Assembly: GCA_016781105.1 (NCBI GenBank)
Contig: JADDRA010000040.1
Span: forward strand, 1 to 51,210
DNA: 51,210 nt
Direction of reading: 5' to 3'
From: Actinomycetota bacterium
GTDB lineage: Bacteria; Actinomycetota; Acidimicrobiia; Acidimicrobiales; CADCSY01
In this document: piece after piece, positions 42,499 to 51,208 of the stretch
How positions within the stretch are numbered: position 1 is the first letter of the stretch
Layout of the letters: the number at the start of each line of letters is the position of its first letter
Made by a program: the position numbers and the translations under genes
Notes under the pieces: generated by a model
The model's input: only the letters and a program-made list of their open reading frames with translations
Database searches by the model: none
Told to the model about the DNA's origin: nothing

Positions 42499-43689
42499 AT
42501 GGCCGGGCCTGGTCCATTCGGCGACAACCCCTTCGAGGGGATGCCGTTCCTCGGCGACCTCGCCCGCATGCTGCAGTCGCAGGGTCCGGTGAGCTGGGAC
42601 GCGGCCCGCCAGTTCGCCACCCAGGTGGCCAGCGAGGGCGCGGTCGAGGCCAACCCCGAGCCCATGGAACGCCTGCGCCTGGAGGAGCTGTCGCGCGTCG
42701 CCGAGCTGCGGGTGGCCGACGTCACCGGGCTGCCCACCTCCACCACCGGCGCCGTGGTCACGCTCGTGCCCGTCACCCGCACGGAGTGGGCCCGGCGCAC
42801 GCTCGACGCCTACCGGCCACTGCTCGAGCACCTCTCGGCGTCGCTGTCGGCCGCGGCCGACGGTGACGACGACGAAGGGGTGCCCGCCGACCCGGCCGCC
42901 GCGCTCCTCGGGGGCATCTTCACCATGATCGGGCCGATGATGCTCGGGATGCAGTCGGGGGCCATGGTCGGCCACCTGGCCCGGCGCTCCTTCGGCCAGT
43001 ACGACCTGCCCCTGCCCCGACCCCCGTCCGACCAGCTCGTGATCGTCAGCGCCAACGTGGCCGCCTTCGGCGAGGAGTGGAGCCTCCCAAGCGACGACCT
43101 GCGCCTGTGGCTCTGCCTGTCCGAGCTGGCCACCCACGCCGTGCTCGGGCTCCCCCACGTCCGGGCCCGCCTGGAGCAGCTGGTCCTGGCCTACGTCGAC
43201 GCCTTCCGGGTCGAGCCCGGCGCCCTGGAGGCGAGCCTGGGCGACCTCGACCCGTCCGACCTCGGTGCCCTCCAGCAGGCCCTGGGCGACCCCTCGGCAC
43301 TGCTCGGCGCCATCCGCTCCGACGAGCAGCGGGCCATGCTCCCCCGCCTCGAGGCCCTGGTGGCCGCCATCGTCGGCTACGTCGACCACGTCATGGACAC
43401 CGTCGGCCCCACCCTGATCGGCTCCTACGGCATGCTGACCGAGGCGCTCCACCGCCGCCGCGTCGAGGCCGGCAGCGCCGACCGCTTCCTGGAGCACCTC
43501 TTCGGCCTCGAGCTGGGCCGGCGCCAGTACGAGCGGGGCGCCGCCTTCGTGGCCGGCGTGGTCGAGCGGGCCGGTGCCGAGGGCCTGGCCCGACTGTGGC
43601 AGTCGGAGCGGGAGCTGCCCACCCCGTCCGAGATCGACGCTCCCGGCCTGTGGCTGGCCCGCATCGACCTCGACGACGGCGGTGCCTGA
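42499..43689 (+). CDS. Zincin-like metallopeptidase/DUF2342-type family protein
   Basis: FGDNPFEGMPFLGDLARMLQ N-terminus, ANVAAFGEEWSLPSDDLRLWLCLSELATHAVLG, DRFLEHLFGLELGRRQYERGAAFV. Confidence 0.75.
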   Translation: MAGPGPFGDNPFEGMPFLGDLARMLQSQGPVSWDAARQFATQVASEGAVEANPEPMERLRLEELSRVAELRVADVTGLPTSTTGAVVTLVPVTRTEWARRTLDAYRPLLEHLSASLSAAADGDDDEGVPADPAAALLGGIFTMIGPMMLGMQSGAMVGHLARRSFGQYDLPLPRPPSDQLVIVSANVAAFGEEWSLPSDDLRLWLCLSELATHAVLGLPHVRARLEQLVLAYVDAFRVEPGALEASLGDLDPSDLGALQQALGDPSALLGAIRSDEQRAMLPRLEALVAAIVGYVDHVMDTVGPTLIGSYGMLTEALHRRRVEAGSADRFLEHLFGLELGRRQYERGAAFVAGVVERAGAEGLARLWQSERELPTPSEIDAPGLWLARIDLDDGGA

Positions 43690-43773
43690 CTCGTTCTCCG
43701 GTGCCTGAACCGTGCCCGGCACAGGCCAGAGCCCGGAGTACGGGGCTCGGGCTCGAGGGCTGGAGGCGGAGAC

Positions 43774-44262
43774 CTACACGGCGACGATGTGGGTGGTGGC
43801 GATCCGGCCCTCGACCAGCTCGACCGTGGCGAGGGTGGGGTGGGGCTGGGATCGGCGCTGGGTCGGGGAGCCGGGGTTGAGGAGCCACTGGCCCTCCAGG
43901 CCGGGCCCGTCCCAGGGGATGTGGCTGTGGCCGAAGACGACCAGCTCGGCGGTGGGGAAGGCCCGCCGCAGCCGGGCCTCCCGGCCCCGGCGAGGGCCGC
44001 TGTCGTGGACCATGCCCACGGCCACGCCGGCCAGCGTCAGCTCCAGGCGCTCGGGGAGCACCCCCACCAGGTCGTGGTCGTTGTTCCCCAGCACGGCATG
44101 GGTGGGGGCGTAGGCCTCCAGCTCGTCGAGCACGGAGGCGTCGACGATGTCCCCGGCGTGGAGCACCACCTCGGCCTGCTCCAGCTCGGCCCGGACCCGA
44201 GGCGGAAGGCCGCGGTGTGACCCGGCCCGCAGGTGGGTGTCGGCCAGCACCACCACCCTCAC
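43774..44262 (-). CDS. Metallophosphoesterase, YfcE/MJ0936 family
   Basis: VVVLADTHL, VVLHAGDIVD, HAVLGNNDH, VFGHSHIPW. Confidence 0.9.
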   Translation of the reverse strand: MRVVVLADTHLRAGSHRGLPPRVRAELEQAEVVLHAGDIVDASVLDELEAYAPTHAVLGNNDHDLVGVLPERLELTLAGVAVGMVHDSGPRRGREARLRRAFPTAELVVFGHSHIPWDGPGLEGQWLLNPGSPTQRRSQPHPTLATVELVEGRIATTHIVAV

Positions 44263-44304
44263 CGCTCGCACACCCTCACCGCTCGCGCACCCTCACGGCT
44301 CGGG
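44254..44304. repeat. 3 x 17-bp tandem repeat at an MFS stop / phosphoesterase start junction
   Basis: CACCCTCACCGCTCGCA / CACCCTCACCGCTCGCG / CACCCTCACGGCTCGGG. Confidence 0.9.
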
Positions 44305-45585
44305 GCTCCTCCCGGCCCGCGGCGCTGTGCGCCGGGCCAGGCGCTCGGCGGCCCGGGCCCGCCCCGCAGCCACGGTCGAGGCCAGGGGGGCGGTGCTGAC
44401 CCGCCGGCCGGTGGCGTAGAGGAAGGCCGCCATCCCGGTGACGGCCCCGATGGCGACGTAGCCCAGGTCGAGGGGCACGGCCACGACCACGGGCACGAAC
44501 GCCCCCGCCACCCACAGCACCTGGAAGCGGGCCTCGAAGCGAGCGAAGGAGGCACCCTGGTTGGCGTCGGGGGCGTCACGCTGGACGATGGAGTCGAAGC
44601 ACAGCCGCCCCGCCGTCGCCCCCAGCCCGACGACGGCGGCCAGCGCGGCCGCCGAGACCCGGCCCCCCACCCAGAGCAGGGCCAGCGCGCTGAGGGCCAC
44701 CACGACCAGCGACCCCAACAGGATGCGCTCCTCGGGAACCCGGCGGCGCAGCCAGGGGGCCAGGGTGGCCCCGGCCAAGGCGCCCAGGGCACTGGCGGCG
44801 ACGACCAGCCCGAACCACCAGGCGGGCGCGTCCTCGGCCCGCAGGGCGAAGGCGACCAGGAACGACAGGAACCCCACCACCGCCCGCAGCACGGCCATGG
44901 CGCTGGCCGCCAGCAGGATCCCCGCCCCCCGCAGCTCGGCCCGCTCGGCCGACGTCGCCGGCGCGGCCGCCACCCGGGTGCGGGGGATGCGGGAGGCGGC
45001 CACGGTGGCGGCGATGAACACGAGGGTGGCCAGCCCGAGGACCCACGACGGGCCGAGCTGGAGCAGGGCCACCCCGGGGACGGCAGCCAGCAGCCCGACG
45101 ATGCCGCTGATCAGGACCAGCTTGGAGTTGGCCTCCACCAGCTGGGACTCGTCCCGAACCAGGCCGGGCACGAGGGACGCCCGGGCGACCTGGTAGCCCC
45201 GGGCCAGCACGAGCACGCTGAAGGCCTCGGGGAACAGCAGCAGGCCGTCGACGTCGTCCACCATGAGGAGGCAGATGACCGCCCGGACGGCAGCCGAGAG
45301 CACGACCATCGAGCGCCGGCCACCCGCCCGAGCGTCGATCCAGGGGCCGATGAGGGGGGCCACCACGGCGAAGGGGGCCATGGTGAGGAGCAGGTACAGC
45401 GCCACCCGGGTGCGGGCCGCGTCGGGCGAGATGGAGAAGAACAGCGACCCGGCCAGGGCGGTGGCGACCAGGGCGTCGCCGGCGGTCGACAGGGCGTGGG
45501 TGCGGGCCAGGCGTGCGAACGGAGGTGGGACCGCCACCGGCGGCGGGGGGCTGCGCAGCGCACGCCATCCGGCCGGGGCGTCCAC
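44293..45585 (-). CDS. MFS transporter
   Basis: 12-TM-like ORF; LARTHALSTAGDALVATALAGSLFFS; GTG preceded by TACCAT. Confidence 0.85.
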   Translation of the reverse strand: MDAPAGWRALRSPPPPVAVPPPFARLARTHALSTAGDALVATALAGSLFFSISPDAARTRVALYLLLTMAPFAVVAPLIGPWIDARAGGRRSMVVLSAAVRAVICLLMVDDVDGLLLFPEAFSVLVLARGYQVARASLVPGLVRDESQLVEANSKLVLISGIVGLLAAVPGVALLQLGPSWVLGLATLVFIAATVAASRIPRTRVAAAPATSAERAELRGAGILLAASAMAVLRAVVGFLSFLVAFALRAEDAPAWWFGLVVAASALGALAGATLAPWLRRRVPEERILLGSLVVVALSALALLWVGGRVSAAALAAVVGLGATAGRLCFDSIVQRDAPDANQGASFARFEARFQVLWVAGAFVPVVVAVPLDLGYVAIGAVTGMAAFLYATGRRVSTAPLASTVAAGRARAAERLARRTAPRAGRSPEP

Positions 45586-45633
45586 GGCGCCATGGTAGGG
45601 CGGGCCTCCCGGCGCCCCCCGCCGTCCGTGCGC

Positions 45634-46062
45634 TCAGGCCGATCCGAGCTCGTCGACCCACGCCACCACCGCGTCGACGAAGGCGGCCAGGTCGTCGAGC
45701 CGGTCGAGGTTGTCCACCACCAGGCAGTCGTCCACAGTGACGTACTCGTGCACCAGCACGTTGCGAAACCCGGCGGCGCGCGCCAAACGGGCGCCGAGCT
45801 GTCCCTCGAGGACGCCGTGGCGGACCAGGATGCGAAAGGCGTCGGCGTTGCTGGCCGGCGCCGCCCAGGACTCCGAGGCGCACAGGTGGTGGGCGACGTC
45901 GACGCAGCCCTCGATGGCGGTGACGAAGAAGTACTTCACCGCGGCCAGCCGGTCGATGTCACCCAGCAGCTCCCCGCGGTCGAGGAGGGCTCGCTGGGCG
46001 AGGAGGGTGAGGTCGTCGGTCACCCCCTGGAGCAGCCGGCGGACGCGCGCCTCGTCGACCAC
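45634..46062 (-). CDS. hepT: HepT-like ribonuclease toxin (DUF86)
   Basis: RNVLVHEY matches RX4HXY; AVKYFFVTAIEGCVDVAHHL; TAGTG overlap with the upstream nucleotidyltransferase. Confidence 0.88.
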   Translation of the reverse strand: MVDEARVRRLLQGVTDDLTLLAQRALLDRGELLGDIDRLAAVKYFFVTAIEGCVDVAHHLCASESWAAPASNADAFRILVRHGVLEGQLGARLARAAGFRNVLVHEYVTVDDCLVVDNLDRLDDLAAFVDAVVAWVDELGSA

Positions 46063-46451
46063 TACCGGTCCCGGCCCAGGCGGGCCTGGACGAACACGCG
46101 CCGGAGCCGCTCCTGGCGAGGTTGCTCGTCGAGGTGGAGCTTGCGGGTCTGGGCCTGCCAGCGGACCCGAGCCACCGGATCGTCCTCGAAGAGCAGCCGG
46201 CCGCCGAGCGCCACCCGCCCGGCCAGCTCCAGGGGGGCGTGGTCGAGCACGAGCAGGTCGACCCCCTCGGGAACCTCGACCACCCCCCACGGCTCGTCCA
46301 GCTCCCGCCCCCACCAGGCGGCCACGTCGAGGTCGCGCTCGGGCCGGCCCCGGGCTGCGCCGTCGGCCCGGCTCCCGTGCACGAAGGCGAAGCGGGCCCC
46401 GGCCCGGCGCAGGGCGACGACGGCCTGCGCCTCCAGGTCGGGCTGGTCCAC
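46062..46451 (-). CDS. mntA: MntA-like minimal nucleotidyltransferase antitoxin
   Basis: FVHGSRADGAARGRPERDLDVA (GSxnDxD); adjacent hepT. Confidence 0.85.
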   Translation of the reverse strand: MDQPDLEAQAVVALRRAGARFAFVHGSRADGAARGRPERDLDVAAWWGRELDEPWGVVEVPEGVDLLVLDHAPLELAGRVALGGRLLFEDDPVARVRWQAQTRKLHLDEQPRQERLRRVFVQARLGRDR

Positions 46452-46479
46452 CGGCCCAGTGTGGCGCGGCCGGTCCCGG

Positions 46480-47199
46480 TCAGGCCCGGGGACGCTCGTA
46501 CTTGTAGCCCAGGCCCCGGATGGTGACGATGCGGGACGGGGCGCCGGGGTCGTCCTCGACCTTGGCCCGCAGGCGCTTGACGTGCACGTCGAGGGTCTTG
46601 GTGTCGCCGACGTAGTCGGCGCCCCACACCCGGTTGATGAGGGTTTCGCGGGTGAGCACCCGCCCGGCGTTGGCCAAGAGCAGCTCCAGCAGCTCGAACT
46701 CCTTGAGGGGCATGGCCACCTCGGCCCCCCTGATCCGCACCTCGTGGCGCTCGGCGTCGAGGTGCACGTCGCCCACCTCGACCATCCCCTCGGTGCCCTC
46801 GTCGACCCCGCCTGCGTTCAGCGGCGCCCGGCGCAGGATGGCCCGGATCCGGGCGACCAGCTCCCGCAGCCGGTAGGGCTTGGCCACGTAGTCGTCGGCC
46901 CCCACCTCCAGGCCCACCACGGTGTCGATCTCCGACGACCGGGCGCTGACCATGATGATGGGGACCTGGGAGCGGCTGCGCAGGCGCCGGCACACGTCGA
47001 GGCCCGACACCCGGGGCAGCATGACGTCGAGCAGGACGAGGTCGGGCTGCACCAGATCGAACAGCTCCAGGGCCTCGGCCCCGTCCCGGGCAACCCGGAC
47101 CCGGTAGCCCTCGCGCTGCAGCCCGACGACCAGGGCGTCGACGAAGGACTCCTCGTCCTCCACCAGCAACAGCGTGGGGGGCGCCGCCGCCGTGCTCAC
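46480..47199 (-). CDS. regX3: OmpR/PhoB-type response regulator
   Basis: LLLVEDEESFVDALVVGLQREGY, VLLDVMLPRVSGLDV, winged-helix RVWGADYVGDTKTLDVHVKRLRAKVE. Confidence 0.9.
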   Translation of the reverse strand: MSTAAAPPTLLLVEDEESFVDALVVGLQREGYRVRVARDGAEALELFDLVQPDLVLLDVMLPRVSGLDVCRRLRSRSQVPIIMVSARSSEIDTVVGLEVGADDYVAKPYRLRELVARIRAILRRAPLNAGGVDEGTEGMVEVGDVHLDAERHEVRIRGAEVAMPLKEFELLELLLANAGRVLTRETLINRVWGADYVGDTKTLDVHVKRLRAKVEDDPGAPSRIVTIRGLGYKYERPRA

Positions 47200-48419
47200 C
47201 GGGACTCCACCTCGACGGGGACCACCACCCGACCCGAGGGAACGGGGCCACCCGACGGAAACGCCGAGGGCAGTCGCAGGGTGAACACCGAGCCTTCTCC
47301 CTCCCGCGACGTCACCCTGACCTCGCCCTTGTGGTTGGTGGCCACGTGACGGACGATGGCCAGGCCCAGCCCGGTCCCCCCCGTCTCCCGGCTGCGGGCC
47401 CGGTCGACCCGGTAGAAGCGCTCGAAGACCCGCTCCAGGTCCCGACCGGGGATGCCGATGCCCTGGTCGCGCACCTCCACCTCCACCATCTCGCCCTCGA
47501 CCCGTGAGCGCAGCTCGACCGGAGAGCCCTCCTCGCTGTACTTGCAGGCGTTCTCCAACAGGTTGGCCACGGCCGACATCAGCTGGCGCCGGTCGCCCCG
47601 CACCGCGTGCGATCGGACGACGTCGGAGGTGTCGACCTGGATGCCCCTTCTCTGGGCGAGCGGGCGCACCCGTTCGACCGCCTCGCTCACCACCTCGTGC
47701 ACCGGGACGGGCTCGTGCCGGGGGGCCTCCTCGGCCTCGATCCGGCTGAGGTCGAGGAGGTCGTCGATGATGCGCCCGACCCGCAAGGCCTCCTCGGTCA
47801 TGCGGGCGGCCAGGCGTCGCACCACCTCGGCATCGTCCTCGATGCTGATGGTGTCGGCCAGCAGCCCGAGCGCCCCCACCGGCGTCTTGAGCTCATGGGT
47901 GATGTTGGTCACGAAGTCGCGGCGTACGGCCTCGAGGCGCCGCCGCTCGGACACGTCGTCGACGAGCACGAGCGCCCCGGCCGGGTGTGGGCCGTCCCCG
48001 AGGGTGACGGCCGACAGCAGCAGCACCCGCCGCGGGGGACCGTAGAGGTCGAGCGTGCGCCGCAGGGCGCCACCCTCGGCCAGGGCGGCGAACTGCTCCT
48101 GGATGGCCTGCTCCACCAGCGCCTCGCCGTGGCGGCCCCGTACGTACGCCAGCGCAGCCTGGTTGCGGAACACCTCCCGGCCGGCCTCGTCGCGCACCAC
48201 CACCCCCTGGGAGACGGCCTCGAGCGCGCCGGCGAGGCGCGCCCGCGCCGCTTCGGCCTCACGCAGGCCCTCGGGCTCGTGCGCCTGCTCGGGCCCCGAG
48301 GACACCTCGGACTCGAGCCGGACCCGCAGCCTGCGGTAGGAGGCCACGCTCGCCACCACTGTCGTGGCCAGGGCCACCACCAGCAGGACCACCGTGACCA
48401 CGACCAGCGGGGATCCCAC
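47196..48419 (-). CDS. senX3: Sensor histidine kinase, SenX3-like
   Basis: H-box FVTNITHELKTPVGALGLLADTI, RDQGIGIPGRDLERVFERFYRVDRARSRETGGTGLGLAIVRH. Confidence 0.9.
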   Translation of the reverse strand: MGSPLVVVTVVLLVVALATTVVASVASYRRLRVRLESEVSSGPEQAHEPEGLREAEAARARLAGALEAVSQGVVVRDEAGREVFRNQAALAYVRGRHGEALVEQAIQEQFAALAEGGALRRTLDLYGPPRRVLLLSAVTLGDGPHPAGALVLVDDVSERRRLEAVRRDFVTNITHELKTPVGALGLLADTISIEDDAEVVRRLAARMTEEALRVGRIIDDLLDLSRIEAEEAPRHEPVPVHEVVSEAVERVRPLAQRRGIQVDTSDVVRSHAVRGDRRQLMSAVANLLENACKYSEEGSPVELRSRVEGEMVEVEVRDQGIGIPGRDLERVFERFYRVDRARSRETGGTGLGLAIVRHVATNHKGEVRVTSREGEGSVFTLRLPSAFPSGGPVPSGRVVVPVEVESR

Positions 48420-48429
48420 CAGGCCTCCG

Positions 48430-49245
48430 CTAGCCCGTGCGCACCGGGAAGCGCTGCTCGACGGCGGCGACCGCGTCGGGTCGGGCCACGGCCCCCAGCC
48501 CGGTGAGGCAGGTCAGCGTGGCGTACCCGGCCCTCAGGAGCCCGGTGTCGCTGTCGCTGGGGACGTCGTCGCTGGGGACGTCGTCGCCGGTGACATCGTC
48601 GCCCGACACGCCCTCTCCATCGCCCGTCAGCTCCATCTGCAGCCCGCCCTTGGCCTCCACCACGGCGGCCCGCACCGTGCCGAACGGGGCCAGACCAGCG
48701 TCCCGGACACCCCGGACCTCCTCCAGGGCGAGGTCGGGGGCGTTGAGGTTGACCACCTGGGGCGCCGGCTGGGCCGCCAGCCAGTCGAGAGCGGGCACGG
48801 CCAGGGCGGTGGCGGTCGGCCACCGGAAGGGGCGGCCCAGGGCCTGGCTCACCGCCAGGCCTGAGCGCCCGAAGTTGGCCGCCGTCAACGCCGCCCCCAC
48901 CGTGCCCGAGTGCAGGACCGCCCGCCCCGTGTTGGCTCCTGCGTTGATGCCGGACACGACCAGATCGGGGGCAGGGCCGAAGCCGCCCAGGCAGGCGACG
49001 ATGACGACCAGCGCCGGGGAGGCCACCACCGAGTAGCAGGTGGCGCCCTCGAGGCCCTCCGGCTCGACCGGCTGCACCTCGATGGTCTCGTCCAGGTGCA
49101 TGCCGCCGATGGCCGCGCTGGCGCCGCTGCGGTCGTCGGCCGGCGCCGCCACCACCACCTCGTGACCGGCGTCGAGCAGGGCCGCAGCGAGCGCGGCGAT
49201 GCCGGGGGCGCCCACGCCGTCGTCGTTGGTCACCAGCAGGCGCAT
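48430..49245 (-). CDS. surE: 5'/3'-nucleotidase SurE
   Basis: MRLLVTNDDGVGAPGIAALAAAL, VVSGINAGANTGRAVLHSGTVGAALTA. Confidence 0.92.
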   Translation of the reverse strand: MRLLVTNDDGVGAPGIAALAAALLDAGHEVVVAAPADDRSGASAAIGGMHLDETIEVQPVEPEGLEGATCYSVVASPALVVIVACLGGFGPAPDLVVSGINAGANTGRAVLHSGTVGAALTAANFGRSGLAVSQALGRPFRWPTATALAVPALDWLAAQPAPQVVNLNAPDLALEEVRGVRDAGLAPFGTVRAAVVEAKGGLQMELTGDGEGVSGDDVTGDDVPSDDVPSDSDTGLLRAGYATLTCLTGLGAVARPDAVAAVEQRFPVRTG

Positions 49246-50027
49246 CAGGCCGGCTCAGACCGCGAGCTCGGGCTGCTCCCGGCCCCGTCGCCACCAGCGT
49301 CCGACGTCGCCCCGCCGGCACCGCCGTCGGTTTCGCGCACCCGCTGGCGGGCGGCCGCGTCGTGCTCGGGGAGCCATCCCGTCACCAGGTACTGCACCCG
49401 CTCGCCGACGTTGACGGCGTGGTCGCCGATGCGCTCGTAGAACCGCCCCACCAGGGCCAGCTGGACTGCCACCTTGAGGGCCGTCACGCCTTCACCGTGC
49501 GCCTCGAAGATGGTCTGGATGAAGTCGACGTGGAGGTCATCGACCGTGTCGTCCATGTCGTCGATGGCGGCGGCCAGGCTGTCGTCCCGCTCGACGTAGG
49601 CATCGATGGAGAGCCGGAACAGGCGGTGCACCTGCTCCCCCAACCGCTCGATCAGCCCCCGCAGCCGGGGGTCGAGCTCGACGCCGTAGAGGCGCCGGGC
49701 CGCCTTCATGATGTTGACCACCAGACCGCCCGACCGCTGGATCTCGGCGGCCAGCCGGGCCGCGGTGACGACCGCCCGCAGGTCGGTGGCCATGGGCTGC
49801 TGCAGGGTCAGGAGCTGGTAGCAGCGCTCCTCGATGTCGAGCGTGAGGGCGTCGAGGGTGACCTCACCGGCGATGATCTCTTCGGCCACCCGCAGGTCGC
49901 CGTCGAGCAGGGCTTCGGTGGCCTTGCCCAGCGACTCGCTGACCATCCCGGCCAGGCGGACGATGTCGTGGCTGACCTCGTCGAGGGACTGGTGGAAGCT
50001 CTTGCGGATCTCCACCCGGCCGGCCAC
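49245..50027 (-). CDS. phoU: Phosphate signalling complex protein PhoU
   Basis: FHQSLDEVSHDIVRLAGMVSESLGKATEALL, RIGDHAVNVGERVQYLVTG. Confidence 0.93.
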   Translation of the reverse strand: MAGRVEIRKSFHQSLDEVSHDIVRLAGMVSESLGKATEALLDGDLRVAEEIIAGEVTLDALTLDIEERCYQLLTLQQPMATDLRAVVTAARLAAEIQRSGGLVVNIMKAARRLYGVELDPRLRGLIERLGEQVHRLFRLSIDAYVERDDSLAAAIDDMDDTVDDLHVDFIQTIFEAHGEGVTALKVAVQLALVGRFYERIGDHAVNVGERVQYLVTGWLPEHDAAARQRVRETDGGAGGATSDAGGDGAGSSPSSRSEPA

Positions 50028-50029
50028 GG

Positions 50030-50299
50030 CTAGCGCACCTCGGCGGTGAGGCGGGCGGGGTCACCGGTGAGCAGTTCGCGCACGAGGGCGCTGCGGTACA
50101 GGTCCTGGGCCACCTCGGCCATGTCGCCGAGGGTACGGAACAGCTGGGTGTCTGCCACCGGGAGTGGGACCTCGGGCGCCTGCTCGGCCACCCGTACGGC
50201 CATGACCTCGACCTGGAGGCGCAGCCGGTCGAGCTCGGCGTCGACGTGCGACCGTGCCCGCTGGCCACCCGCGCTCCCCGGCCCGGTCGTCGTCGTCAT
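50030..50299 (-). CDS. Small hypothetical protein between phoU and pstB
   Basis: MTTTTGPGSAGGQRARSHVDAELDRLRLQVEVMAVRVAEQ; AGGAAGGA SD upstream. Confidence 0.65.
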   Translation of the reverse strand: MTTTTGPGSAGGQRARSHVDAELDRLRLQVEVMAVRVAEQAPEVPLPVADTQLFRTLGDMAEVAQDLYRSALVRELLTGDPARLTAEVR

Positions 50300-50323
50300 C
50301 GGTGTCCTTCCTCTGGAACTTCG

Positions 50324-51208
50324 TCAGCCGAAGCGGCCGGTGACGTAGTTCTCCGTGCGCTCGTCCGAGGGGTTGGAGAACATCTTCTCGGTCTGGTCGA
50401 ACTCCACCAGGATCCCGGTGCGGGTGTCGCTGGTCTCGTTGACCTCGGTGGTGAAGAAGGCGCAGCGGTCGCTCACTCGCGCCGCCTGTTGCATGTTGTG
50501 GGTCACGATGATGATGGTGTAGCTGCTCTTGATCTCATCCATGAGGTCCTCGATGCGCCCGGTGGCGATGGGGTCCAGCGCCGAGCAGGGCTCGTCCATG
50601 AGGATCACCTCGGGGTCGACGGCCAGGGCCCGGGCGATGCACAGCCGTTGCTGCTGGCCGCCCGAGAGGCCCAGGGCCGAGGCCTTGAGCCGGTCCTTGA
50701 CCTCGTCCCACAGCGCCGCCCGCCGCAGGGCCCCCTCGACGACCCCGTCCAGGTCCTGCTTCTGCCCCGAGATCCGGGGGCCGTAGGCCACGTTGTCGTA
50801 GATCGACTTGGGGAACGGGTTGGGCTTCTGGAAGACCATTCCGATCCGCCGCCGGACCTCGACGGGGTTGACGCCGTCCTCGTAGAGGTCGACCCCGTGG
50901 TAGGAGATCCTCCCCTCGATGCGCGCCGTCTCGATCAGGTCGTTCATGCGGTTGAAGCAGCGCAGCATGGTGGTCTTGCCGCAGCCCGACGGGCCGATGA
51001 AGGCGGTGATCTCCTGCTCGCCCACCTGCATGTGCACGTTGCGCACGGCCCGGAAGCCGCCGTAGTAGACGCTCAGGTCCTCGACGTCGAACACCGCGTG
51101 CGCGGCCGCGCCCCCGGGGCCGTCCCCGGTCGAGGGACGGACGTCGACGACTCCGTCGGTCACGGGGTCGGCGGTCACCGGAACGGTCAGGCTGGTGGGG
51201 TCGGCCAA
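50324..51208 (-). CDS. pstB: Phosphate ABC transporter ATP-binding protein (start near window edge)
   Basis: [65 protein letters not shown]. Confidence 0.96.
   Translation of the reverse strand: MADPTSLTVPVTADPVTDGVVDVRPSTGDGPGGAAAHAVFDVEDLSVYYGGFRAVRNVHMQVGEQEITAFIGPSGCGKTTMLRCFNRMNDLIETARIEGRISYHGVDLYEDGVNPVEVRRRIGMVFQKPNPFPKSIYDNVAYGPRISGQKQDLDGVVEGALRRAALWDEVKDRLKASALGLSGGQQQRLCIARALAVDPEVILMDEPCSALDPIATGRIEDLMDEIKSSYTIIIVTHNMQQAARVSDRCAFFTTEVNETSDTRTGILVEFDQTEKMFSNPSDERTENYVTGRFG

Noticed and set aside
43680-43722. Direct repeat CGGTGCCTGA x2 and GTGCCCGGCAC dyad after the zincin stop
   Set aside because: Short and probably part of an ordinary convergent terminator; too little evidence for more
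44233-47349. 1038-aa plus-strand ORF
   Set aside because: Antisense to phosphoesterase, MFS, hepT, mntA and regX3; His/Gln/Gly-rich low-complexity translation typical of shadow ORFs in GC-rich DNA
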